A DNA stretch of 64,000 nt, from the NCBI GenBank assembly GCA_004017535.1, contig SAJS01000005.1, forward strand, positions 292,845-356,844. Direction: 5' to 3'. The notes beneath the pieces are model-generated. The model had not been told where the DNA came from. It searched no databases and saw nothing but the letters and a program-made list of their open reading frames with translations. Positions 1-8,097 of this stretch are shown in pieces. How positions within the stretch are numbered: position 1 is the first letter of the stretch; the number at the start of each line of letters is the position of its first letter. The stretch is from Mesorhizobium sp. GTDB taxonomy: Bacteria > Pseudomonadota > Alphaproteobacteria > Rhizobiales > Rhizobiaceae. Made by a program: the position numbers and the translations under genes.

Positions 1-80
1 TGGGCATCGGCTGGAATGTTCAAACGGATGACGCCGCAGAACGGGCATTCCAGTCTGTGGTCCAGGTACTGGGTGGTCAT
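1..80 (-). CDS. Zinc-ribbon-like small protein, 5' part only (runs off the left edge)
   Basis: The minus strand opens with ATG at base 80 and stays open to the window edge for 26 codons. The peptide begins MTTQYLDHRLECPFCG and carries a CPFC knuckle (Cys12 and Cys15), the first half of a zinc ribbon. It resembles the start of the four-cysteine zinc-ribbon protein at 32578-32781, which also has a CPxC pair near residue 16. No strong ribosome binding site is seen. The rest of the gene lies outside the window, so the second cysteine pair cannot be checked. Confidence 0.45.
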   Translation of the reverse strand, partial: MTTQYLDHRLECPFCGVIRLNIPADA

Positions 81-225
81 GACCGTTCAGCATCGTGCAA
101 ACGGCATGCCCGCGCAAGCCGACGGACTTCGACGAGCCGACGCCTGGTTCGGCACGGTCTGCGAAACCGCAAGCCGCGAAGCGCCTTCACGGTCGCGCAG
201 GCCGCGAGAACATGCGCCGCGCCGG

Positions 226-426
226 TCACACACGACCTGAAGCGGACGCCTGAGCACGCGCCCTTATGATCCGGGCTTCCCGCAGAAGCGATGGACGGTC
301 GCGCCCGACGGACTTTATCAGCCTCCTGGCTTGAGCATCGGAGATGCCGGTTCTTTCCTTCAGCAGAATGACGAGCTGCTTGTCGTCAATTCGACCATGG
401 GAACTGCCTTCACCGGGTTCAGTCAT
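226..426 (-). CDS. Small DUF3606-like helical protein
   Basis: This 66-residue protein has a good ribosome binding site (AGGAGG, nine bases before the ATG). After a polar N-terminus, residues about 25-55 read GISDAQARRLIKSVG followed by RPSLLREA. That is the helix-turn-helix-like pattern of DUF3606-type small proteins: 'gxsxxQaxxLixxxGxdxxxlxxeA'. The same pattern occurs in the gene at 3082-3282 and in the C-terminal half of the DUF768 protein at 33004-33375. The function is unknown. DUF3606-like genes are common in rhizobia, often beside stress genes. Confidence 0.6.
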   Translation of the reverse strand: MTEPGEGSSHGRIDDKQLVILLKERTGISDAQARRLIKSVGRDRPSLLREARIIRARAQASASGRV

Positions 427-513
427 GTCGAAGATCCTCCTGCCAACCGAACCGGAAAACCCGTCGAAAGTTTCATCACGGTCTCTTGCTTTGTCCGGCC
501 GCCACGCCGCGCG

Positions 514-717
514 TTATCTGCCCAGCGGTCTTCGCGACAGCTCGGCCAATTCCCGCTCGTCGGTGATGCCCGCCATGTAGTTCGCGATGATGCGCGCTGC
601 CCGCCGCTCGCGCTGCTCGTCGGTTTCATCCGCGCCGGCGCTGAGTTCAAGGACGCGGCCAAGGAAGGTCACCTCGTCCGGCAGGAATGCGCCTTTCGAC
701 AGTCTCGTAGTCGGCAT
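514..717 (-). CDS. Conserved small hypothetical protein
   Basis: I do not recognise a named domain. The 67-residue product begins MPTTRLSKGAF and contains ERRAARIIANYMAGITDE near its C-terminus, an acidic and arginine-rich helical segment of a kind I associate with conserved small rhizobial proteins. The start at 717 is chosen because GGAGGAG sits directly upstream. The longer open frame to 774 would bury this ribosome binding site. The gene stands alone between the DUF3606-like gene and the cardiolipin synthase, all on the minus strand. Confidence 0.55.
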   Translation of the reverse strand: MPTTRLSKGAFLPDEVTFLGRVLELSAGADETDEQRERRAARIIANYMAGITDERELAELSRRPLGR

Positions 718-885
718 CTCTCCTCCTCCGTGCCCAGAGCCCAAAGATGCCCGGCCGGTAGACGGGTTCGTCACGCGACCGCCGATCGGGCGTGCCCCAA
801 CATTCTGACACGTCCATCCTGCACGTTTGTAGGTGATCCGCTCTAACCCAGGTGAATCGGCATTACGAAACTCTTCGTGCCGAAC

Positions 886-2226
886 CTAGAGCTGCGTGTG
901 CAGCTTGCTCGCAAGCCAATCGGTGACTTTCTCGGTCAGCGGACGCGCCTGCCATTCCGCCAGGCTGATCTGCCTCGACCGTTTCAGATCCTCGTTGAAC
1001 AGGTCGATCTGCGTCTGCGCAAAATCCTTGCCGTAGACATTGAGGCTGGCTTCGTCATTCAGGCGCAAAGAGCGCTCGTCCAGGTTGGTGGAACCGAAGC
1101 TTGCCCAGACGTCATCGACGATGAGCAGTTTGGGATGATACATCGTCGGCTGAAACTCGTAGATGCGCACGCCAGCTTCGAGCAGCTCTCCCCAGAAGTG
1201 GCGCGAGCCCTTTCGCACGATCGGCACATCGGTCAGCGAATTGGGCACGATGACGTCGACGGCCACGCCTCGTTTCCTGGCGTCGAGTATCTGCTGCAGC
1301 GCAATTTCGTCCGGCACGAAATAGGCCATGCCGATGCGCAGGTGATCCTTGGCCGCGGCGATCGCGGCCAGCATCATCAGCTCCATGTTCTCGGAGCCGT
1401 TCGGTTGGGATGAAAGGACCAGCTGGGCGCTAAGCGCGCCTGCGGGTTGGGCTGGCGGATAGAACTTCTCTCCCTGCAATGTTTCGCCCGCGGTCTCCAG
1501 CCAGTTCTCGGCGAAGGCCGCCTGGAACGCGCCCACCGAAGGCCCCTCAATCCGATAATGGGTGTCACGCCACTCGTTCGGATTGCGCGCATCGCCCAGC
1601 CAGTTGTCCGCGATGCCGACCCCGCCGGTGAACGCGACCCGCCCGTCCACGATGAGCAGTTTGCGGTGGGTCCGGTTGTTCACCCGGTCAAGCGTATACC
1701 AGTAGACGGGCCGGTAGCGCTGGAACCGCACCCCGGCGCCAGTCATGATGTGGATCAGGTTCTCGTCGAAGGGCAGGGAGCCAAGCCAGTCGACCAGCAC
1801 TCGGACCTCGACGCCTTCGCGGGCTTTCGCGGCCAAGGCCGTGGCGAACTGATAGCCGACCGAGCCCGACCAATAAATGTAGGCTTCCATGTCGATGCTG
1901 GATCGGGCCGTGCCGATCGCTTGCAGCATCGCAGGAAAAATCTCGTCGCCGTTGACGAGGGTTTGCACGGCGTTCTGCCCGGAGACCTGCCCTTGCGAAT
2001 AGCTGCTCATGCTTTGCACGAATTGCGGATCCGCCGCGTCGAAACGGTGCGGAACGATCGTGCGGATGACACGCGGCTCCGGGGTCAGGTTTACCACGGC
2101 CAGCGTGACAATCGCGGCGGCGACGGTCACGGCGACATATTTGAGGATGTCCAGCCAATAGCCCGCCTTGCGCCCGGCAGCGAGTGCCTTGCTGGCCAGC
2201 AGCGCTCTAAAGCCCTGAGCCTTCAC
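886..2226 (-). CDS. Phospholipase D-type cardiolipin synthase family protein
   Basis: The 446-residue protein has one N-terminal membrane segment (about residues 27-47), then two phospholipase D domains. Both HKD motifs are intact: H187/K189/D194 in THRKLLIVDG and H364/K366/D371 in YHPKLLIVDD, each followed by the usual Gly/Ser-rich stretch (FTGG and FGSTN). Proteins of this class join two phosphatidylglycerols, or PG and PE, to make cardiolipin at the inner membrane. The start is GTG with a weak AGG-type site. The two divergent small stress-type genes at 2417-3035 share its upstream region. A general phosphatidyltransferase or phospholipase role cannot be excluded. Confidence 0.88.
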   Translation of the reverse strand: MKAQGFRALLASKALAAGRKAGYWLDILKYVAVTVAAAIVTLAVVNLTPEPRVIRTIVPHRFDAADPQFVQSMSSYSQGQVSGQNAVQTLVNGDEIFPAMLQAIGTARSSIDMEAYIYWSGSVGYQFATALAAKAREGVEVRVLVDWLGSLPFDENLIHIMTGAGVRFQRYRPVYWYTLDRVNNRTHRKLLIVDGRVAFTGGVGIADNWLGDARNPNEWRDTHYRIEGPSVGAFQAAFAENWLETAGETLQGEKFYPPAQPAGALSAQLVLSSQPNGSENMELMMLAAIAAAKDHLRIGMAYFVPDEIALQQILDARKRGVAVDVIVPNSLTDVPIVRKGSRHFWGELLEAGVRIYEFQPTMYHPKLLIVDDVWASFGSTNLDERSLRLNDEASLNVYGKDFAQTQIDLFNEDLKRSRQISLAEWQARPLTEKVTDWLASKLHTQL

Positions 2227-2416
2227 GTCTTTCGCCTGCGGTCAGTTTCTCCCAACAGCAAGAATGTTCGACCGTGATTCAGGTTCCCGGCCGACGTGCG
2301 CGCGCTGCGACCGGCGCCCGGTCAGCCGTTCCCCGGCCCGCCGCTCACCATCGAGCGAGCGCTGCATCCTTTGCGACCAATCGGCGTTGAAGAAGATCAT
2401 TCGAGGATGGTCTTGC

Positions 2417-2770
2417 ATGGATATCAAGCTGGAACAGCCCGTAGCCGAAGCCTCGCCGGAGGCCGACATGCTCGTGAACAAAACGGCGCATTTCGTGGAG
2501 GAATGGATCAATGAGCATAAGGCCGAACCTCGGGTCTCGATGCCGACCGAGATAGTCGCCGCCGAATTGGCCGACCAATGTATCGCCGACGCCGAAAGCC
2601 AAGGCATAGAGCCTGACGAGATCAGCGAGGAAGTGGGCGACCTCAAGGAATATATCGCCGAGACCGTGCTGGAGGAGCAACGCAGCGGCGGCGGCGATGA
2701 TCAGGGATCGATTGCGCCTGCGCCGCCCGCTGGTGGAAACGGAAAGCCAAATGCCGAAATTCCGCTTTGA
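2417..2770 (+). CDS. DUF768 family protein
   Basis: This is a 117-residue acidic protein. After the first 15 residues it shows the DUF768 pattern: 'fxxxWixeh' (HFVEEWINEH), a helix with 'xxlAdxxxxdAexxGI' (ADQCIADAESQGI), then an acidic 'xeIxEEvgdlxeyI' segment. The C-terminus is a Gly/Pro-rich tail. The start at 2417 follows GAGGATGG; the open frame reaches further upstream, but without domain sequence there. The gene overlaps the next one by 20 bases, so the two are probably co-translated. Two more DUF768 genes lie at 33.0-33.6 kb. The molecular role of DUF768 is unknown. Confidence 0.72.
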   Translation: MDIKLEQPVAEASPEADMLVNKTAHFVEEWINEHKAEPRVSMPTEIVAAELADQCIADAESQGIEPDEISEEVGDLKEYIAETVLEEQRSGGGDDQGSIAPAPPAGGNGKPNAEIPL

Positions 2771-3035
2771 GTTCCTCGAATCCGCGGCGCAGCCGCCTAT
2801 CCAGGTCGAGATGGAAAATCTCGAAACCGCGAAAGCCGAGGCCAAGCGAGCTGCGAAGGAAGCCATGCTCGACGGCATTGCCGCAGGGGCGGACCCGACA
2901 TCCCGGGTGACCAAGATCTACGACGAGGCCGGCTACCTGGTGACGACCATCGAATTCCAGGATCTGGTGTCCGAAACCCAGCGTCCCGGTCAGGCGGACG
3001 AGGCCGGCGAGCCCGGCGTGATGCGCTCAGGTTGA
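2751..3035 (+). CDS. Small DUF6894-like protein
   Basis: The 94-residue product begins MPKFRFEFLES, the short beta-strand opening of the small DUF6894-type proteins of rhizobia (usually 'MPRYFFdv...'). It goes on with an alanine-rich helix containing AKAEAKRAAKEAM, and a last strand around YLVTTIEF. The start overlaps the end of the DUF768 gene. The ribosome binding site (GGAAAG) lies inside that gene, pointing to translational coupling. The function is unknown; I am fairly sure it is a real gene, less sure of the family. Confidence 0.6.
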   Translation: MPKFRFEFLESAAQPPIQVEMENLETAKAEAKRAAKEAMLDGIAAGADPTSRVTKIYDEAGYLVTTIEFQDLVSETQRPGQADEAGEPGVMRSG

Positions 3036-3081
3036 GGCTCGATCCACGCCGGCGGGGACTGCTCGCGTCGATATCCAGGCC

Positions 3082-3282
3082 TTATTCGTCGCCCTTGTAG
3101 GTCTTGGCTGCTTCCTCGATCTTGCGCCAATCGTTGCCATAGCGCCGCACAAGTTCGCGCGCCTGAGCAGGTGATAGTCCCTGCGTCTCGACGACGTGCT
3201 TCACCTCCGTCTCTTCGCCCTTCAGCGGACGCGAGCGCGGCCGCCTGGAATGTCTGGCCGTCGCCGTTTTTTGTCTCGCCAT
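3082..3282 (-). CDS. Small DUF3606-like protein with basic N-terminus
   Basis: The 66-residue product has a strongly basic first 20 residues (Arg, Lys and His-rich), then a GLSPAQARELVRRYGNDW core that fits the DUF3606-type pattern also seen at 226-426. A GAGAGGG site sits seven bases before the ATG. The gene is convergent with the DUF768 pair. The basic arm could bind nucleic acid, but nothing in the sequence proves it. Confidence 0.6.
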   Translation of the reverse strand: MARQKTATARHSRRPRSRPLKGEETEVKHVVETQGLSPAQARELVRRYGNDWRKIEEAAKTYKGDE

Positions 3283-3346
3283 GAATGACCCTCTCTCGGA
3301 TCGGTATCAACCGCGGAGCCGAAGGAAGGTTTCCTGAGCCCGAGCG

Positions 3347-4234
3347 TCAGCCCGGGCAGATCTCCGAAAACAACCAGTCGCGAAACGCCTTGACCTTGCG
3401 CTGGCGGATCGCCTCCGGCGGATAGACTAGATAGAAGCTCGACACCGCCTTCAGTGCGTGGTCGAACGGCCGCACCAGCCGGCCGGTGGCAAGGTCGGCG
3501 GAGACCAGCATGGTGCGGCCGAGCACCACGCCTTCGCCCTGCACTGCGGATTCCACGGCGAAGGTGGCGGAATCGAAGGTCAGGCCGCTGTTGGGATCGA
3601 CGCCTTCGACGCCGGCGCTGGCCAGCCACGCCGCCCAGTCGATGCGGTAGCCGTCGCGGATCAGCGTGTGATACCTGAGGTCCTCGGGCCGCTTCAGCGG
3701 ATGCGGCCCTTCCAGCAGCTTCGGGCTGCAGACCGGAAACACCTCCTCGCCGGTGAGGAGTTCCGAGGTCAGCCCGTGATAGTGGCCGCCGCCATATCGT
3801 ATGGCGACGTCGATGCCGTCGCCGCGGAAATTGGTTAGCCGGCCGGTGGTCGAGACGCGCACGTCGATATCGCCATGCGAGCGGTGAAAACGGTAGAGCC
3901 GCGGCACCAGCCATTTGCCGGCAAACCCGTCCGACGTGCTGACGTTGAGCGTCGAGCCGGAGTGGCGCGAGGTCGCGGTCTGCGTCGCCAGCGCGAGCTG
4001 GTCGAGCGCCTCGCGCACGGCAACCGCATAAGGCTCGCCGACCGGTGTGAGCCGCACCGAGCGCGTCGCGCGCTCGAAGAGCTGCACGCCGAGTTGATCC
4101 TCCAGATGTTTTATCGCCCGGCTGATCGCGCCATGCGTGAGGTTGAGCTCGTCGGCGGCCCTGGAAAAATTCAAATGCCGTGCGGCGGCCTCGAAGGCCG
4201 GCAAGGCGTTAAGCGGCGGCAGTCTGCGGGTCAT
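3347..4234 (-). CDS. LysR-family transcriptional regulator (GcvA-like)
   Basis: This 295-residue protein has the LysR layout: a winged helix at residues 5-65 with the characteristic LNFSRAADELNLTHGAISRAIK segment, and then a periplasmic-binding-like effector domain. The opening MTRRLPPLNALPAFEAAAR is typical of the GcvA branch. It is divergent from the VOC and SDR genes, with about 125 bases between the starts, the classic arrangement for a LysR protein controlling its neighbours. That region is A+T-rich and contains TTATGGTAACAAATA. The effector molecule is not deducible. Confidence 0.88.
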   Translation of the reverse strand: MTRRLPPLNALPAFEAAARHLNFSRAADELNLTHGAISRAIKHLEDQLGVQLFERATRSVRLTPVGEPYAVAVREALDQLALATQTATSRHSGSTLNVSTSDGFAGKWLVPRLYRFHRSHGDIDVRVSTTGRLTNFRGDGIDVAIRYGGGHYHGLTSELLTGEEVFPVCSPKLLEGPHPLKRPEDLRYHTLIRDGYRIDWAAWLASAGVEGVDPNSGLTFDSATFAVESAVQGEGVVLGRTMLVSADLATGRLVRPFDHALKAVSSFYLVYPPEAIRQRKVKAFRDWLFSEICPG

Positions 4235-4358
4235 GGCGAAGCTATTTGTGAGTTATGGTAACAAATACTTGCCAAACTTTGGTTTGTCCGTCGAGCTTTT
4301 TCCAGCCAAAAATCCTCACAGAATTTGTGATCAAAACTCACCAACGTGCGAGGACGCC

Positions 4359-4820
4359 ATGGCCACCGTTCATCCCTTCCTCTGGTTCAACCTCGATGCC
4401 GAGGCCGCGCGGGATTTCTATCTGTCGGTCTTCAAGAACAGCCGCGCGCTCGGCGCGATCGAGTTCACCGACAAGCCGCATGCGATCTTCGACTTCGAGC
4501 TCGAAGGCCAGCGCTTTACCGCGCTCAACGCCGGCGGCGTGCCGCCTTTCAACGAGCGCATCTCGCTCTACATCGAGACAGGGGACCAGGAAGAGACCGA
4601 CTATTTCTGGAGCGCGCTCACCGCCGGCGGCGGCTCGGAACAGCCCTGCGGCTGGCTGAAGGACAAGTTCGGCGTCTATTGGCAGGTCATCCCGGGCGAA
4701 GCCTTGCGGCTGATGAACGATCCGGACCGCGAAAAGGCCCACCGGGCGCGCCAGGCGATGTATTCGATGAAGAAGATCATCCTCGCCGACATCGCCGCCG
4801 CCCACGCCGGCCGCGCCTGA
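4359..4820 (+). CDS. VOC-superfamily (PhnB / 3-demethylubiquinone methyltransferase-type) protein
   Basis: The 153-residue protein starts MATVHPFLWFNLDAEAARDFY, the usual opening of the PhnB-like branch of the vicinal oxygen chelate fold. It continues with GQRFTALNAG and ends its fold with KDKFGVYWQVIPGEA. Members bind metals or small ligands; many are annotated as methyltransferases without proof. The start is chosen at the first methionine of the domain; the open frame extends further upstream into the LysR promoter region. The SDR gene follows after 32 bases, so the two form a probable operon under the divergent LysR regulator. Confidence 0.8.
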   Translation: MATVHPFLWFNLDAEAARDFYLSVFKNSRALGAIEFTDKPHAIFDFELEGQRFTALNAGGVPPFNERISLYIETGDQEETDYFWSALTAGGGSEQPCGWLKDKFGVYWQVIPGEALRLMNDPDREKAHRARQAMYSMKKIILADIAAAHAGRA

Positions 4821-4852
4821 TTCAACTCATCACTGCAAGACGGAGAAAACCC

Positions 4853-5581
4853 ATGACCAGTCTCACTGGAAAGAAGATCATCGTCGTCGGCGGCAGCTCC
4901 GGCATCGGCTTCGGCGTCGCGGCAGCCGCGCTGGAACACGGTGCGGAAGTCGTGATCGTCGGCCGCTCCGAGGACAAGCTGAAGGCCACCGAAGAGCGGC
5001 TCGGGGCAGGACACGTGACAGGCATTGCCGCCGACGTGGCGAACGAGGCCGACGTGTCCCGCATGTTCGAGCAAGCCGGCGCCTTCGATCATCTGGTGGC
5101 GACGGCCGGCACGCCGCCGCCCAATTCTCCGATCGGCGAGACCGACATGGATTTCGTGCGCGGCTTCGTCGACGGCAAGCTGATCGGGTCGGTGATGCTT
5201 GCCAAGCATGCTGTGCGCAAATTGAGCAAAGGCGGCTCGATGATCTTCACCTCTGGCATCAACAAGGACCGCCCGCCGGTTCCGGGCGGCGCGGTGGTCG
5301 CGGCGGTCGCCGGTTCCTTCAGCTATTTCGCCCGGGCGCTGGCGCTGGAGCTCGCGCCCACCCGCGTCAACATCGTCTCGCCCGGCTGGGTCGACACCGA
5401 AATGTGGGATGAGATCGTCGGAGAAGCCAAGACGGGCTATTTCGAGCAGATGGGCGGCCGCATCCCGGCCGGCAGGATCGCCAGGCCCGCCGACATCGCG
5501 CCGGCCTATCTCTATCTCATGCAGAACGAATTCATGACCGGCGAGACGATCCACATCGATGGTGGGCAAAGATTGGTGTGA
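4853..5581 (+). CDS. Short-chain dehydrogenase/reductase-like protein lacking the YxxxK motif
   Basis: The 242-residue protein has an intact nucleotide-binding site: GGSSGIG at residues 13-19 and an NxxG-like ATAG near 84-87. The C-terminus is the normal IHIDGGQRLV. The catalytic tetrad is incomplete. The serine is present (TSG, Ser134), but where Tyr and Lys should follow about 13 residues later the sequence reads GGAVVAAVAGSFSYFARAL, with no YxxxK. Such non-canonical SDRs exist; they may act on other chemistry or as binding proteins. It lies downstream of the VOC gene in one transcription unit. Confidence 0.82.
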   Translation: MTSLTGKKIIVVGGSSGIGFGVAAAALEHGAEVVIVGRSEDKLKATEERLGAGHVTGIAADVANEADVSRMFEQAGAFDHLVATAGTPPPNSPIGETDMDFVRGFVDGKLIGSVMLAKHAVRKLSKGGSMIFTSGINKDRPPVPGGAVVAAVAGSFSYFARALALELAPTRVNIVSPGWVDTEMWDEIVGEAKTGYFEQMGGRIPAGRIARPADIAPAYLYLMQNEFMTGETIHIDGGQRLV

Positions 5582-5736
5582 GCGGGAGGGCCGGGCCTCT
5601 GTCTGAGGATCCGACTCCGCCATCGCCGTCCATCAGTGCCGGCTTCGCCAGATCCTCGCTGAACGTAGCGTTTCCGGCGCAACGCTATATACATGACGTT
5701 CGAATGAGCAGTGCCTCCGCCTCGTCGAGGAATGCC

Positions 5737-6066
5737 ATGCGAAGGGTCATCGTCACCGCCATCTGCGTTGCCGCCGCGACAGGCGCCGACGCCCATGACT
5801 GGTACCAAAACAAGGTCGATCCGGTAACGAACTTCAAATGCTGCGGCGGCACGGATTGCCGCCCAATCCCGGAATCCTCGGTGCAGTCCAGGGCAGACGG
5901 CGGCTATGTCTATCTGCCCGAGGGCTTCAACATCCCTCGAGATCGCGTGCAGGAATCCCCGGACGGCCGATACCATATCTGCGAGAACAGATACGTCATC
6001 ACCAACCAGCCCTATCTGCGCTGCTTCTTCGCGCCGCGGCTCAAAGTCTCGCGGTTGCTGCGCTGA
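5737..6066 (+). CDS. Secreted cysteine-containing hypothetical protein
   Basis: The product of 109 residues begins MRRVIVTAICVAAATGADAHD, a signal peptide with a probable cleavage site at ADA-HD, so the mature protein should be periplasmic. It has five cysteines: a pair in FKCCGG, TDCRP, HICEN and LRCFF. These could form disulfides. The chosen ATG follows GAGGAATG; the reading frame opens earlier at 5704 but without a better signal. I know similar small exported proteins in rhizobia but no function for them. Convergent with the GntR gene. Confidence 0.65.
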   Translation: MRRVIVTAICVAAATGADAHDWYQNKVDPVTNFKCCGGTDCRPIPESSVQSRADGGYVYLPEGFNIPRDRVQESPDGRYHICENRYVITNQPYLRCFFAPRLKVSRLLR

Positions 6067-6124
6067 CCGGATGACCCTCGACCCCGCGCCGTACCGGAAA
6101 TCGTCATCGCCAGCGGGTGAGCAT

Positions 6125-6871
6125 TCACTTTCGCGCGAAGCTGAAAGCGAAATGGCTGCCGCGATGATAGACGGCGGCATGGACGACCGGGGTTCCGGTC
6201 CCGTCGAAACAGGTCTCCGTAATGAGCAGGGCTGGCCCGAAGTCGCGCAGGTCGTTTCGCTGCACGATCTCGTCCGGCAGCGTCACGGCTGCAACCGAAG
6301 CGGCCGACATGCGCGGCTGATGGCGGTATCTTTCCAGCAGCGCGAGCAGCGAGCCGCTCCATTCGATGTCGAAGAGGCGGCCCGGCAAAAGGCCCCTCGG
6401 CACATAGTCCAGTGAATAGATGAGGGGCAGATCATTGTGCAGCCGCAGCCGTTCAAGTCGGATGACGCGCTCTCCATCCGCCAACCGTAGTTGCTGCTGG
6501 ATCAATGGAGCAGGCGTTTCCTCGGCAATGGAAAGAACCTTGTTGACGGTGTCGTAGCCATAGTGGCGCGCCATGTCGGTCACGCTTTCGAATACCGTGA
6601 TGGGACGGTCGACCTGGACGGCGGAATTCGCGGTGACGAAGCGGCCGAGACCATGGGTGACGGAGATGACGCCGTCTTGTTCGAGAAGCTTCAGCGCCTC
6701 GCGCAGCGCAGGGCGCGAGATGCGGAAGCGCTGCGTCAGCTGGGATTCCGTTGGCAGCCGGTCTCCGGGCTTGAGCCCTTCGGTCCTGATGAGGTCGGCC
6801 AAGCGGTCGCGGAGCTGGACCGCCAATGTGCGCGCATCGCGAAGCGGTTCGTCCAAGTCCCTCTTCCCCAT
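6125..6871 (-). CDS. GntR-family regulator with UTRA domain (FrlR-like)
   Basis: This 248-residue repressor-type protein has a winged helix at about residues 12-78 (LADLIRTEGLKPGDRLPTES, then RFRISRPALREALKLLEQDG). A UTRA ligand-binding domain follows from about 95 to 240 (RLERLRLHNDLPLIYSLDYV). UTRA regulators usually respond to phosphorylated sugars. The gene is divergent from the FrlB-like deglycase gene. The intergenic region carries two palindromes of the type TTGTC-N-GACAA. A third copy lies before the ABC binding-protein gene at 12.06 kb. I infer that it represses all three units until an Amadori compound, probably phosphorylated, is present. A longer frame runs past 6871 into the promoter region and is not used. 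Confidence 0.88.
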   Translation of the reverse strand: MGKRDLDEPLRDARTLAVQLRDRLADLIRTEGLKPGDRLPTESQLTQRFRISRPALREALKLLEQDGVISVTHGLGRFVTANSAVQVDRPITVFESVTDMARHYGYDTVNKVLSIAEETPAPLIQQQLRLADGERVIRLERLRLHNDLPLIYSLDYVPRGLLPGRLFDIEWSGSLLALLERYRHQPRMSAASVAAVTLPDEIVQRNDLRDFGPALLITETCFDGTGTPVVHAAVYHRGSHFAFSFARK

Positions 6872-6890
6872 TGTGCCAATTCTCCCTTTG

Positions 6891-6901
6891 TTGTCCGACA
6901 A
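6891..6901. promoter_or_regulatory. Candidate GntR operator, site 1 (TTGTCCGACAA)
   Basis: A perfect palindrome, TTGTC-C-GACAA, lies 19 bases upstream of the GntR regulator start. It matches the sites at 7012-7022 and 12088-12098 (consensus WTGTCYKACAA). The position suggests autoregulation. The link to this regulator is inferred from position and repetition only. Confidence 0.55.
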
Positions 6902-7008
6902 TCGCGCCCAGGTCAAGCGGAGGCAGGCCGTGGCGATCTCGTGGCAGATAGGAAGAGGGCCGAGACCCGATCCGCAAAATTTGTCTTGAAATGTGCTTGC
7001 CAAGATGT

Positions 7009-7025
7009 CAGTTGTCTTACAACTG
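7009..7025. promoter_or_regulatory. Candidate GntR operator, site 2 (extended palindrome)
   Basis: CAGTTGT-CTT-ACAACTG is a perfect inverted repeat with seven-base arms, ending 17 bases before the start of the FrlB-like gene. Its core TTGTCTTACAA differs from site 1 at two positions. A repressor bound here would block transcription or initiation of the deglycase-kinase operon. Confidence 0.55.
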
Positions 7026-7042
7026 AACAACTCGAGGGAACA

Positions 7043-8056
7043 ATGCTCAATTTCGACGAAGCCCGGTTTGTGCGCATCCAAGCGGGGGCAGTGGCCTTGC
7101 GCGAGCGCATTGAAGCTGTTGTGGCGCAGTGCCTCGCCGCCGGGGCGCAAAACATCTTCTTTCTCGGCACCGGCGGTGCGGCGATCCTGATGCATCCAGC
7201 CGCGCAATTGCTGCAACGCCGATCCCGCTTCCCGGCCCTTATTGACATTACCGCCGAGCTTCAGCTTGCCCAATCCGTTCACCTGACCGACAAATCGATC
7301 GTCGTGTTGCCTTCGCTCTCCGGCACGACCAAGGAAAGCGTGGCGCTGCTGTCGAGGATCAAGGAAGTCGGAGCGACGGTGATCGCGCTGGTCGGACATG
7401 AGGAGACGCCCCTCGGCAAGGGTGGGGACCATGTCTTCGTCAACTTCGCCGAGGACGACACGTCCTGCGAATCTTTCTATCTCCAGTCGCTCTTCATCGC
7501 GCTTGCGGTGCTGAAGCATCGCGGTGAGCTCGCCGAATCCGAACGGATACTCGCCGAACTGGAGCAGATGCCGTCACTGCTGCTCGGGGTAAAGCGGAGC
7601 TATGAAAAGGAAGCGGCCGGTTTGGCCCAAACACTGGCCGCCTCCGACTATCACATCATAACCGGCGCCGGGAACGTCTGGCCGCAGGCCTGGTATTACG
7701 GCATGTGCATCCTGGAGGAGATGCAGTGGATCCGCACCCGCCCGGTGCATGCTTCTGACTTTTTCCATGGCACGCTGGAACTGGTGGACAAAGACGTCAG
7801 CGTGGTGCTCTTCAAGGGTGAAGACAGCGCGCGGCCGCTGGCCGATCGCGTCGCGAAATTCGCCCCTGCCTATACGGACAAGTTGACGGTGCTCGACACC
7901 GCCCGTTTTGAACTGCCCGGCATTTCGCCGGATGTGCGCGCGCTGGTTTCACCGATCGTGCTCGCGACAGCGCTCGAACGGGTCAGCGCTCATCTCGAGG
8001 TGATCCGCAACCACCCGCTTACCACGCGCCGCTACTACAAGCGCGTTGCCTATTGA
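7043..8056 (+). CDS. SIS-domain deglycase, FrlB-like (6-phospho-Amadori product deglycase)
   Basis: The 337-residue protein has two SIS folds, like E. coli FrlB (about 340 residues), which splits fructoselysine 6-phosphate into glucose 6-phosphate and lysine. Visible marks: GTGGAAILM in the first fold (residue 42 on), SLSGTTKESV at 91-100, and NVWPQAWYYG opening the second-domain active site. A Glu226/His242 pair sits sixteen residues apart, the spacing I recall for the catalytic Glu/His of FrlB and FraB. The C-terminus RRYYKRVAY closely resembles the FrlB ending. The start follows GAGGGA. With the kinase 41 bases downstream it forms a kinase-deglycase pair. The amino acid of the substrate (lysine, asparagine, glutamine or other) cannot be told. 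Confidence 0.8.
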   Translation: MLNFDEARFVRIQAGAVALRERIEAVVAQCLAAGAQNIFFLGTGGAAILMHPAAQLLQRRSRFPALIDITAELQLAQSVHLTDKSIVVLPSLSGTTKESVALLSRIKEVGATVIALVGHEETPLGKGGDHVFVNFAEDDTSCESFYLQSLFIALAVLKHRGELAESERILAELEQMPSLLLGVKRSYEKEAAGLAQTLAASDYHIITGAGNVWPQAWYYGMCILEEMQWIRTRPVHASDFFHGTLELVDKDVSVVLFKGEDSARPLADRVAKFAPAYTDKLTVLDTARFELPGISPDVRALVSPIVLATALERVSAHLEVIRNHPLTTRRYYKRVAY

Positions 8057-8097
8057 GCTAAGCCCTCGGGCCGGCACCTTATCGGGTAGCGCGGGAT

